A stretch of 39,270 nucleotides of DNA from Terriglobia bacterium. Lineage in GTDB: Bacteria; Acidobacteriota; Terriglobia; Bryobacterales; Bryobacteraceae. The position numbers were made by a program, and so were the translations under genes. Within the stretch, counting starts at the first letter, position 1. Every line of letters starts with the position of its first letter. The stretch is taken from assembly GCA_020073365.1 (NCBI GenBank), contig JAIQFL010000072.1, forward strand, positions 1-39,270. Reading direction: 5' to 3'. The notes under the pieces were generated by a model. It saw nothing but the letters and a program-made list of their open reading frames with translations. It made no database searches and was not told where the DNA came from. Positions 26,416-33,616 of the stretch are shown in pieces.

Positions 26416-26763
26416 TCACTTTCGCAGATACGCGTCGTCACCGCGGATCCAGTCCTCGCGCGCGGGCGAGAACACATCCACCACCACGCTGTCTTCCAGC
26501 ACTTCCACAGCGTGCGGTGCATGCGGCGGGATCGCCAGGACTTCGCCTGCCCGCACGATCTGTTCGCGCCCTTCGATGAAAAACTTCAGGGCGCCGCGCT
26601 CTACCATGCTGACCTGCTCGTTCACGTGACTGTGTTCCGGAACGGCGGCGTCCTTCCGCAGTTCGAGGCGCGCGATCGTCATGTTGGCAGTATGTATGAC
26701 CTTCCGCGCGATGCGCGAGTTCATCTGTTCCCGTTCCACCCGGTTCCAGTCGTAGAGATCCAT
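26416..26763 (-). CDS. Cupin-domain protein
   Basis: A 115-residue single-domain cupin. Metal-ligand motif 1 is H-S-H (PEHSHVNEQVSMVERG) and motif 2 is IPPHAPHAVEVLED, so a metal site is likely intact. Small cupins of this kind bind or isomerise sugars or other small molecules; the substrate is not evident. It sits divergently from rmlA with 55 bp between. A TAGAAT box (26770-26775) lies exactly 6 nt before the ATG, which would make the A of the ATG the first transcribed base. It may belong with the sugar-nucleotide genes next to it, but this is inference. Confidence 0.85.
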   Translation of the reverse strand: MDLYDWNRVEREQMNSRIARKVIHTANMTIARLELRKDAAVPEHSHVNEQVSMVERGALKFFIEGREQIVRAGEVLAIPPHAPHAVEVLEDSVVVDVFSPAREDWIRGDDAYLRK

Positions 26764-26818
26764 GGGCGTATTCTAACGCGAACCCGCGCGGACCGGTATT
26801 GTATGATGAGAACTGCTT

Positions 26819-27595
26819 ATGAAAGGTGTCGTTCTAGCAGGTGGCACGGGTAGCAGGTTGTTCCCGTTGACCAAGATCACTAACAAGCATTTGTTGCCCA
26901 TCTACGATCGGCCCATGATCTACTACCCGATTCAGACGCTGGTGGACGCGGGTATTCAGGACATCATGATCGTTACGGGCGGCCGGAACTCGGGTGATTT
27001 CCTGCGCCTTCTCGTCAACGGAAAACAGTTCGGCCTCAAGCACATCAATTACACGTACCAGGAAGGGGAGGGCGGCATCGCCGACGCCCTGGCGCTGGCG
27101 GAACATTTCGCGGATGGCCACAAGATCTGCGTGGTCCTGGGTGACAACATCATCGAGCGAAACATCTGGGAAGCCGCCGAGCGGTTTCGCAAGCAGCCGC
27201 GGGGCGCGCACATCCTGCTCAAAGAAGTTCAGGATGCCGAGCGCTTTGGCGTGGCTGAAGTGACGGGTGGAAGAATTACGGGCATCGAGGAGAAGCCCAT
27301 CCGCCCCAAATCCAACTACGCGGTGACCGGCATTTATATGTACGATGCCAGCGTGTTCGATAAGATCAAGACGCTGGTGCCGTCGAAGCGCGGCGAACTC
27401 GAGATCACCGACGTAAACAACGCCTATATCCGGGAGGGAACCATGGCCTTCTCCTTCCTCGAAGGTTGGTGGACGGACGCCGGAACGTTCGAATCCCTGC
27501 TGCGGGCGGCCAACCTGGTGGCCCAATCCCGCACGAGGGAAGGGATTCCCGCGGGGGCGATCGGGAGCGCGGTGGAAGGAGTGGCGCAAATCTGA
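26819..27595 (+). CDS. rmlA: Glucose-1-phosphate thymidylyltransferase (RmlA-like, short form)
   Basis: A 258-residue nucleotidyltransferase. It has the N-terminal signature VLAGGTGSRLFPLTKITNKHLLPIYDRPMI (26-type GxGxRLxPLT loop and catalytic Lys), VVLGDNII (metal-binding Asp) and EEKPIRPKSNYAVTGIYMYD. It joins dTTP and glucose-1-phosphate to give dTDP-glucose, the first step to dTDP-rhamnose and other deoxysugars. It is about 30 residues shorter than the common RmlA. Its stop codon overlaps the start of the rmlC-like gene (TGATG). A TATGAT at 26802-26807 is a possible -10. Confidence 0.92.
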   Translation: MKGVVLAGGTGSRLFPLTKITNKHLLPIYDRPMIYYPIQTLVDAGIQDIMIVTGGRNSGDFLRLLVNGKQFGLKHINYTYQEGEGGIADALALAEHFADGHKICVVLGDNIIERNIWEAAERFRKQPRGAHILLKEVQDAERFGVAEVTGGRITGIEEKPIRPKSNYAVTGIYMYDASVFDKIKTLVPSKRGELEITDVNNAYIREGTMAFSFLEGWWTDAGTFESLLRAANLVAQSRTREGIPAGAIGSAVEGVAQI

Positions 27596-28182
27596 TGGTG
27601 GGAGAGACCGCTGCAGGGACGGCCTGTCGCCCGGTTGCTTCCTTGGGCGATCTGCGCCTCGTCGTTCCGGAGTGCGACAAAGGTATCGGCGCCGTGATTT
27701 TTTCGGCGGATTCGCCTCACCTGATCGCCGGCGTGCGCGTCCAGCCATTGCCGTTGCATCCCGACGACCGCGGATATTTCCTCGAGGTGCATCGCCTCGG
27801 CCAGGGGCTGGCTGCGGATTTTCCGGCCGCCACCTGTCAGATTTCGGCCGCCCTCAGTTTCCCCGGAACGGTCAAGGCGTTTCACTACCACCTGCACCAG
27901 ACCGATTGTTGGACCCCCGTGCGGGGCATGTTCCAAGTGGCTCTGGTAGACCTGCGGATGGGTTCCCCCACCTTCGGCCGGCGCAACACCATGTACGTGG
28001 GAACGCTGCGACCGTGGCAGGTGCTCATTCCCCCCGGTGTGGGCCACGGTTACAAGGTGATTGGGAGCGACGACGCGTTGCTGGTATACATGACCGACCG
28101 CTTCTACAATCCGCAAGATGAGGGTCGCATCCCTTACAACGACCTATCGATCCATTACGACTGGGAGACCCAACACAAGTAG
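27595..28182 (+). CDS. RmlC-like dTDP-4-dehydro-6-deoxysugar epimerase family protein
   Basis: A 195-residue cupin-fold protein of the RmlC family. It has LHPDDRGYFLEVHRLGQG, the strand GTVKAFHYHLHQTDCWTPVRG that holds the catalytic His, FQVALVDLRMGSPTFGR, and LIPPGVGHGYKVIGSDDALLVYMTD. It probably epimerises dTDP-4-keto-6-deoxy-glucose at C3/C5, but HYHLHQTDCW differs from the usual GLHYQ-type motif, so it may be a one-carbon epimerase or a related 3,4-ketoisomerase. It is coupled to rmlA through the TGATG overlap. An upstream extension of the frame lies inside rmlA and is not used. Confidence 0.82.
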   Translation: MVGETAAGTACRPVASLGDLRLVVPECDKGIGAVIFSADSPHLIAGVRVQPLPLHPDDRGYFLEVHRLGQGLAADFPAATCQISAALSFPGTVKAFHYHLHQTDCWTPVRGMFQVALVDLRMGSPTFGRRNTMYVGTLRPWQVLIPPGVGHGYKVIGSDDALLVYMTDRFYNPQDEGRIPYNDLSIHYDWETQHK

Positions 28183-28227
28183 GGCAGGCCCGGGCGCCAT
28201 CTGGGCTGCTGCTCCTGCCCGTCCATT

Positions 28228-29235
28228 ATGAAAACTCTCGTTACAGGCGGCGCCGGCTTCATCGGATCGGCCTTCATCCGCCTCCTGATCGCTGAAACCG
28301 ATCATCGCATCGTCAATCTGGACAAGCTGACTTACGCCGGCAACCTCGAAAACCTGGCCCCGGTGGATGGCAGCGCGCGCTACCGCTTCGTCCACGGCGA
28401 CATCTGCGACGGCCCGTTGGTAGAGTCGATCCTCGCGGACGAGCGCCCCGATGCCATCGTGCATTTTGCAGCCGAGTCGCACGTAGACCGCAGCATCCTC
28501 TCTCCGGAACCGGTGATCCAGACCAATCTTCGCGGGACGTTCACGCTGCTGGAGGCCGCCCGAAAGTACAAGCTGGACCGTTTCGTGCATGTGTCCACTG
28601 ACGAAGTGTACGGCAGCCTGGCCCTGCCCCTGGAGGCCACCGAAGAGTTTCCGCTCAACCCCAGCAGCCCGTATTCGGCATCCAAGGCCGGCTCCGATCT
28701 GCTGGCGCGCTCGTATTTCGTGACCTACCGGTTGCCGGTGATGATCACCAGGGCGTCTAACAACTACGGACCCTACCAGTTCCCCGAGAAGCTGATTCCG
28801 CTGATGATCGCCAACGCGATGGAGAGTCGTCCGCTGCCGGTGTATGGAGATGGCATGCAGGTGCGCGACTGGTTGTACGTGGACGATCATTGCCGCGGCA
28901 TCCTGGCCGTGTTGGGAAAGGGCCGTGAGGGCGAGATCTATAACATCGGCGGCAACCGTTCTTTGCCGAACCTGGAAGTGGTCCGGAAGGTGCTGGCGCT
29001 GACCGGGAGGCCGGAGACCTTGATTCAATATGTGACCGATCGCCCGGGACACGACCGGCGCTACGCGCTCTCCAGCCAGAAGCTGATGCGCGAAGCCGGC
29101 TGGCAGCCCGCTACCGATTTCGAGGCGGGATTGGCCCGGACGATCGACTGGTATCGCGCGAATGCTTCGTGGGTCGCGCGTGTACGCAGCGGCGAATACC
29201 GCACTTACTACGAACAGAACTATGCAGGCCGGTAA
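28228..29235 (+). CDS. rmlB: dTDP-glucose 4,6-dehydratase
   Basis: A 335-residue extended short-chain dehydrogenase. It has the NAD loop GGAGFIG near the N-terminus, the dTDP-glucose region DKLTYAGNLENL, HFAAESHVDRSI, the catalytic STDEVYGSL (Asp-Glu pair) and YSASK (Tyr/Lys). It also has RASNNYGPYQFPEKLIPL and RVRDWLYVDDH-like VRDWLYVDDH. It removes water from dTDP-glucose to give dTDP-4-keto-6-deoxyglucose. It follows the rmlC-like gene after 45 nt that contain a GGGCAG/CTGCCC hairpin. RmlD, needed to finish dTDP-rhamnose, is not in the window. Confidence 0.96.
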   Translation: MKTLVTGGAGFIGSAFIRLLIAETDHRIVNLDKLTYAGNLENLAPVDGSARYRFVHGDICDGPLVESILADERPDAIVHFAAESHVDRSILSPEPVIQTNLRGTFTLLEAARKYKLDRFVHVSTDEVYGSLALPLEATEEFPLNPSSPYSASKAGSDLLARSYFVTYRLPVMITRASNNYGPYQFPEKLIPLMIANAMESRPLPVYGDGMQVRDWLYVDDHCRGILAVLGKGREGEIYNIGGNRSLPNLEVVRKVLALTGRPETLIQYVTDRPGHDRRYALSSQKLMREAGWQPATDFEAGLARTIDWYRANASWVARVRSGEYRTYYEQNYAGR

Positions 29236-29246
29236 CCGTGCCGTAC

Positions 29247-29324
29247 GTGGGACAGACGATCGGTTTATGTCGTCTGTCATCCGGAGACGCAAGACAGACC
29301 ACAAGAAACGATGGTCTGTCCCAC
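29247..29324. repeat. Inverted pair of 32-bp family A repeats (BIME-like)
   Basis: One copy at 29247-29278 (GTGGGACAGACGATCGG...) is followed after 14 nt by an inverted copy at 29293-29324 (...GGTCTGTCCCAC). The pair is thus a 78-bp outer palindrome, each half a hairpin of its own, as in the REP-pair organisation called BIME. It lies between rmlB and the next glycosyltransferase; an open frame runs through its right half but the gene starts after it. Confidence 0.88.
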
Positions 29325-29367
29325 CGTGTTGCCCAACTCCAGTGACAGACTGGACAGTCCACAATCC

Positions 29368-30447
29368 ATGCGCGTAGCGATTGAAGCTGCCTCGCTGGCT
29401 CTGACGTCGGGCGGGCTGGCCCGCTATACCTCCGAGCTCAGCCTGGCGCTGGCGCGATCCTTTCCGGAGGACGAGTTCTTCCTGGTGTCCGATCAGCCGT
29501 TCCGCATGCCCGCGGAGGCCCCGGCCAACCTCCAGCGCGGTGGCGGCCCGCGAAGCGCCGTGGAACGCCGCTGGTGGTTATGGGGCCTCGCGCGCGAAAT
29601 GGCCCGCCTGGGCGCCGACCTCGTCCACGGCCCCGATTTCGCGGTTCCATATCTGGCCCGCCGTCCGTCCGTCCTCACGCTGCACGACCTGTCCCCCTGG
29701 ATGGACGCGCGGTGGCATCATGCTGCGCACCGAGTCAGACGTCGAACCCCGGTGTTACTGGAACTGGGCATCGCCACCATGGTCATCACGCCAAGCGAAA
29801 CCGTTCGCAAGCAAGCCATCGAACGCTTCCACCTGCGTCCCGACCGTATTGTCGCCATTCCCGAAGCCGCGCCTCCCTGGTTGCGCCCGGTGGAGCCGAC
29901 AGACGACAAAAGGCGATCGTCTGTCCCACTTCTGTCACCCTACTTCCTCTTCGTCGGCACCCTCGAACCGCGCAAGAACCTCCCCTCCCTCCTGCTGGCC
30001 TGGCGCGAGGTCCGCCGTCACCATCCCATCGACCTCTTCCTGGCCGGCCGGCGACGTTCGGATTTCCCGCCGCTTCCGGAGGAACCCGGCCTCCACCTGC
30101 TCGGCGAGGTCTCCGACGCATCTCTCCCCTCGCTCTACTCGGGTGCCCTGGCGTTCGTCTACCCCTCGCTCTACGAGGGTTTCGGCCTGCCGGTGCTGGA
30201 GGCCATGCAGTGCGGTGCGCCCGTCATCGCGTCTTCTGCGGTAGCCGAGGTCGCCGGCGATGCGGCGATCTATGCCGACGATCCGCAAGGCCTGGCGCGC
30301 GCGATGAGTCAGGTTGCCGAGCGTCCCGAATGGCGCGCGGAATGGGGTGCCCGTTCGCTGGCGCGGGCGCAGCAGTTTTCCTGGGAACGGACAGCCCGCT
30401 TGACGCACCTGGTTTACGAGGAGGCTCGCAAGCGTTTTGCAGATTGA
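29368..30447 (+). CDS. Family 4 glycosyltransferase with in-frame repeat insert
   Basis: A 359-residue GT-B enzyme. The N-terminal domain starts MRVAIEAASLALTSGGLARY; the C-terminal GT4 domain has FLFVGTLEPRKNLPSLL, the E-x7-E region FVYPSLYEGFGLPVLEAM, and GAPVIASSAVAEVAG. It adds a sugar from a nucleotide donor to a growing surface glycan. Residues 177-188 (TDDKRRSSVP) come from a 32-bp palindromic repeat (29898-29929) lying exactly in the hinge between the two domains; the frame is preserved. The start at 29368 (rather than 29311) is chosen because the upstream part of the frame is repeat DNA. The next gene overlaps its end by 11 nt. Confidence 0.9.
   Translation: MRVAIEAASLALTSGGLARYTSELSLALARSFPEDEFFLVSDQPFRMPAEAPANLQRGGGPRSAVERRWWLWGLAREMARLGADLVHGPDFAVPYLARRPSVLTLHDLSPWMDARWHHAAHRVRRRTPVLLELGIATMVITPSETVRKQAIERFHLRPDRIVAIPEAAPPWLRPVEPTDDKRRSSVPLLSPYFLFVGTLEPRKNLPSLLLAWREVRRHHPIDLFLAGRRRSDFPPLPEEPGLHLLGEVSDASLPSLYSGALAFVYPSLYEGFGLPVLEAMQCGAPVIASSAVAEVAGDAAIYADDPQGLARAMSQVAERPEWRAEWGARSLARAQQFSWERTARLTHLVYEEARKRFAD
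29898..29929 (-). repeat. 32-bp family A repeat inside a glycosyltransferase gene
   Basis: A near-perfect family member, starting GACAGACGACAAAAGG on the plus strand and ending GTCTGTCCCAC. Read in the gene's frame it encodes TDDKRRSSVP between the two Rossmann domains. It has no stop codon in any of the six frames. Confidence 0.9.
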
Positions 30448-31621
30448 AACCCGACCGTCGGCGCTGCTGTTGGCTCCCGAGACCCCGTACCCTCTGGCCG
30501 GCGGCGGAGCACTGCGAACCGCATCCCTGTTGCACCACCTGTCGCGTACCTACCAGGTGGACCTGATCGTCTTCCGGCAGCCCGGCGCCGCCGACCCCGC
30601 GCCGCAGTTGCCCGCCGGGCTGGTGCGCCACGTCTGGGTGATCCGCCTTCCTCAGAACGGGCGCAGCCTGCTGGCGCGCGTGCTGCGCAATGCCGGGCGG
30701 GTGACACGCGGGGTGCCGCCGCTGGTGGACCGGTTTTCAGGGTTCGAACGCCCCATCGAAGAGGCACTCCAGGGCCGGCAATACGAGATCGGTATCATCG
30801 AGCACTCCTGGTGTGCGCCGTACTGGGAGCAAGTCTCGAAAGTCTGCGCCCGAACCATCCTCGATCTGCACAATGTCGAGTCCACCTTGCATGCGCGATC
30901 GGCCCATGTGGAGCGCCTCGGCACGGCGTTCGCGCACCGCGTCTTTGGGCATGCTTCGCTGGAGTTGGAGCGCGACTGGCTGCCGCGCTTCTGGCAGGTG
31001 CTGGCCCCTTCGGAGCACGACGCCGAACTGGCCCGCGCCATCGCACCCGGCGCGCGCGTAGCGGTCTATCCCAATGCCATCCCAGCCACCCCGCTGCCTC
31101 CACCCGGGAATGAAGACGTCATCGTATTCTCGGGAAACATGGAGTACCACCCCAATCGGTCGGCGGTGAGGTTCTTCCGCCGCGAGGTGTGGCCGCTACT
31201 TCGCGAGCGTTGGCCGGGTTTGATCTGGCGGCTGGTCGGGAAGAATCCCCAGGCCGTCCGACAATTTACATCTGGTGACTCCCGGATAGAGGTACAAGGG
31301 CAGGTAGATGATGCTGTTCGGGAACTGGCACGCGCCAGGCTAGCGGTGGTTCCCTTGTTGGCGGGCAGCGGTACCCGGTTGAAGGTCCTCGAGGCGTGGG
31401 CGGCCGGGTTGCCGGTAGTCTCCACCACGATGGGGGCGGAGGGGTTGCCGGCGCGTGATGGAGAACACATTCTGCTGGCCGATAGCGCATCGGCCTTCGC
31501 CGCCGCCGTATCGCGGCTCTTGGCGTGCACGGACCTCAGGACGAAGCTGGGCATGGCTGGCAGGCTATTGTTGGAAAAGGAGTTTACATGGGAAGCGGCG
31601 TCGAGAAAGTTGAACTTTTGA
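30437..31621 (+). CDS. Family 4-type glycosyltransferase
   Basis: A 394-residue GT-B enzyme. The N-terminal acceptor domain has LLLAPETPYPLAGGGALRTA and ARTILDLHNVESTL; the C-terminal donor domain has VIVFSGNMEYHPNRSAVRFF, the LAVVPLLAGSGTRLKVLEAW signature and LPVVSTTMGAEGLPA. This resembles the group that transfers sugars in O-antigen, stalk or exopolysaccharide synthesis (PEP-CTERM-linked enzymes look similar). It starts with TTG at 30437, 12 nt after GGAGG, and overlaps the preceding gene by 11 nt, so the two are co-translated. Confidence 0.9.
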   Translation: MQIETRPSALLLAPETPYPLAGGGALRTASLLHHLSRTYQVDLIVFRQPGAADPAPQLPAGLVRHVWVIRLPQNGRSLLARVLRNAGRVTRGVPPLVDRFSGFERPIEEALQGRQYEIGIIEHSWCAPYWEQVSKVCARTILDLHNVESTLHARSAHVERLGTAFAHRVFGHASLELERDWLPRFWQVLAPSEHDAELARAIAPGARVAVYPNAIPATPLPPPGNEDVIVFSGNMEYHPNRSAVRFFRREVWPLLRERWPGLIWRLVGKNPQAVRQFTSGDSRIEVQGQVDDAVRELARARLAVVPLLAGSGTRLKVLEAWAAGLPVVSTTMGAEGLPARDGEHILLADSASAFAAAVSRLLACTDLRTKLGMAGRLLLEKEFTWEAASRKLNF

Positions 31622-31663
31622 CACAGCCGAGGGTCACTATGGTCCGCTATACTGGTACGGTCA

Positions 31664-32821
31664 ATGCGTTTTGCCGTTGATGCCCACGCCATCGGCCGCC
31701 ACCTCACCGGAAATGAGGTCTACGTTCGGAGCCTGCTGAACGCATTCGCGGCCCAGGACCGCGATTGCGAGTTTGTGGCGTACGTGTCGACGGACCAGGC
31801 CTGCCAGTCCATCCCGTCGCGCATCCGTACGCGCCGCATCTCGGCCAACCCGTTTTTGCGCCTGGGGTTCGAGCTTGCAAGCAAGGTTCGGGAAGACCGT
31901 CCCGACCTGCTGCACGTGCAATACACCGCACCGCTCGGGTGTTCCGTTCCGGTGGTGGTGAGCGTCCACGACGTCAGTTTCCTGGAACATCCCGAGTACT
32001 TCACCCGCGATCGCGCCTGGCAGTTGCAGTGGACCGTTCGGCGCACCGTCGGGCGCGCGGCCAAGATCCTCACGGGCAGCGAGTTTTCGCGATCGTCGAT
32101 TCTCAAAGTCTACGGCGACCTGGATGAAGACAAGGTCGTGGTGGTGCCCAACGCGGCAGCCTCCGAGTTCCGGCCGATCTCGCGAGAAGCCGCTAGCGCC
32201 ACGGTGCGGGAGCATTTCTCGATCGCGGCGCCCTTCCTTCTCTCGGTGGGCGATCTTCAACCGCGCAAGAATCAGATCGGCCTGATCCGCGCGTTCGCCC
32301 GGCTGGTGCGCGCCTACCCGCAACTGAAGCAGAACCTGGTGCTGGCGGGCAAGGAGACGTGGTTCGCGGGCCGCGTCCGCGAAGCCGCGCGGGAATCGGG
32401 AGTCGCAGACCGGATTCAGTTCTTCGGTTTCGTCTCCGACCGCGATCTGCTGGATCTCTACAACGCGTGCGATCTCTTCGTCTTCCCGTCGTTCTATGAG
32501 GGGTTCGGACTGCCCGTCCTGGAAGCCATGGCTTGCGGCCGGGCGGTGGTCTGCTCCAACACCTCGGCGCTGCCGGAAGTGGTGGATGGAGCGGCGATCG
32601 TTTTCGACCCCTACTCGGTGGATGAGCTGGTTCGCGCCATCGCCGATCTGCTGCTGGATTCCGAATTGCGGGTGCGCATGGAGCGGCTCGGATTGCAGCG
32701 CGCGGCGCACTTCAGTTGGCAGAAGACGGCGCAACGAACTCTGGAAGTCTTCCACGAAGTCGCGGAGCGGTTGAATGCAGTGAAACAGCGCGTAGGCTCC
32801 GTCACCATAGCTCATCGATGA
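31664..32821 (+). CDS. Family 4 glycosyltransferase
   Basis: A 385-residue GT-B enzyme. It starts MRFAVDAHAIGRHLTGNEVY, has DLLHVQYTAPLGCSVPVVVS and VSVHDVSFLEHPEYF, and the C-terminal domain has LLSVGDLQPRKNQIGLI with the donor signature FVFPSFYEGFGLPVLEAMAC. It resembles mannosyl- or rhamnosyl-transferases of the same family; the exact sugar is unknown. A TATACT box at 31648-31653 lies 10 nt before the ATG. Its stop codon overlaps the start of the DUF3108 gene (ATGA). It carries no repeat insert, in contrast to three neighbouring genes. Confidence 0.92.
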   Translation: MRFAVDAHAIGRHLTGNEVYVRSLLNAFAAQDRDCEFVAYVSTDQACQSIPSRIRTRRISANPFLRLGFELASKVREDRPDLLHVQYTAPLGCSVPVVVSVHDVSFLEHPEYFTRDRAWQLQWTVRRTVGRAAKILTGSEFSRSSILKVYGDLDEDKVVVVPNAAASEFRPISREAASATVREHFSIAAPFLLSVGDLQPRKNQIGLIRAFARLVRAYPQLKQNLVLAGKETWFAGRVREAARESGVADRIQFFGFVSDRDLLDLYNACDLFVFPSFYEGFGLPVLEAMACGRAVVCSNTSALPEVVDGAAIVFDPYSVDELVRAIADLLLDSELRVRMERLGLQRAAHFSWQKTAQRTLEVFHEVAERLNAVKQRVGSVTIAHR

Positions 32822-33615
32822 ATCACTCTAGGCTCCCTTTTCGCGTAGCGCCGGCAGAAACCGGGGACAGACAACACTGTCCCAAGGCCCCGTCTTTGGG
32901 CCGCGTGGACAGTGCTGTCTGTCCCCGGTTTCTGCTACTGGTGCTTTTTCTTTTTATCCTTGCCCCGCTTTTTGCCCAGACCGGCTTCCCTTTCCACGAC
33001 GAGTCCCTTCGCTACAGCATCAATTGGCCGAGCGGCCTGAGCCTGGGGGACGCCAGTTTTTCGGCCCACCACACTGACGCGGGCTGGAGTTTTGACTCCA
33101 CCCTGACCGCCGGTATTCCGGGCTTCCCGATTTCCGACAAGTATCAGTCGTCCGCCACGGCCGACCTCTGTTCGCTCAACCTTGACCGCAACATCAATCA
33201 CGGCGGCAAGAAGACCCACGAGAAGACCACCCTCGATCAGCAGAAGGGCACGGCCCATCGCGTTACGGTGTTCCCCCAGGACGGGGGCCAGAGTGACTTC
33301 GACATCCCAACCTGTGCGCGCGATGCTTTGTCCTTCATCTATTTCGCCCGCCGCGAAATGGGGCAGGGCAGAGTGGCGCCGGCGCAGAAGGTCTTCTTCG
33401 GGTCGGCCTATTCGGTGCGCATGGAATACACCGGCGCCATGACCGTCCCGGTGGCCGATAAGCCCACCGTGACGGATCACGTGCTGGTTTACTTGAAAGG
33501 TCCCAAGGCCGACTTCAATATCGAGATCTTCTTCGCCAGGGACGCGGCGCGCACGCCGCTCCTCATCCGGGTCCCCTTATCGATGGGGACCTTCTCGATG
33601 GAGTTGGTGCGCTGA
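32818..33615 (+). CDS. DUF3108-like exported protein with repeat in its N-terminal region
   Basis: A 265-residue protein. The mature part (from about FPFHDESLRYSINWPSG) fits DUF3108: DASFSAHHTDAGWSFDSTL, a DALSFIYFARR segment and a beta-rich end. It is probably periplasmic. ATG at 32818 overlaps the previous stop codon (ATGA). Residues 13-39 are encoded by an 82-bp palindromic repeat (32854-32935), which sits between a short start MNHSRLPFRVAP and the hydrophobic core LLLVLFLFILAPLFA of the signal peptide, lengthening it. A GTG at 32905 inside the repeat would give a normal-length signal peptide and is a realistic alternative start. It is followed by the GT-methyltransferase gene after 1 nt. 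Confidence 0.8.
   Translation: MNHSRLPFRVAPAETGDRQHCPKAPSLGRVDSAVCPRFLLLVLFLFILAPLFAQTGFPFHDESLRYSINWPSGLSLGDASFSAHHTDAGWSFDSTLTAGIPGFPISDKYQSSATADLCSLNLDRNINHGGKKTHEKTTLDQQKGTAHRVTVFPQDGGQSDFDIPTCARDALSFIYFARREMGQGRVAPAQKVFFGSAYSVRMEYTGAMTVPVADKPTVTDHVLVYLKGPKADFNIEIFFARDAARTPLLIRVPLSMGTFSMELVR
32854..32935. repeat. 82-bp family C palindrome inside a signal-peptide coding region
   Basis: The left arm GCAGAAACCGGGGACAGACA (32854-...) and the right arm, ending in CTGTCTGTCCCCGGTTTCTGC (32907-32935), pair almost perfectly, and an inner hairpin GGCCC/GGGCC occupies the centre. It starts exactly on a codon boundary and stays open. It shares the GGGGACAGAC core with the 20213-20309 element. Confidence 0.88.
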
Positions 33616-33616
33616 A

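Noticed and set aside
29311..29367. Longer glycosyltransferase starting at 29311
   Set aside because: The extra codons begin inside the inverted pair of 32-bp repeats; the family start MRVAIEAASLA is at 29368.
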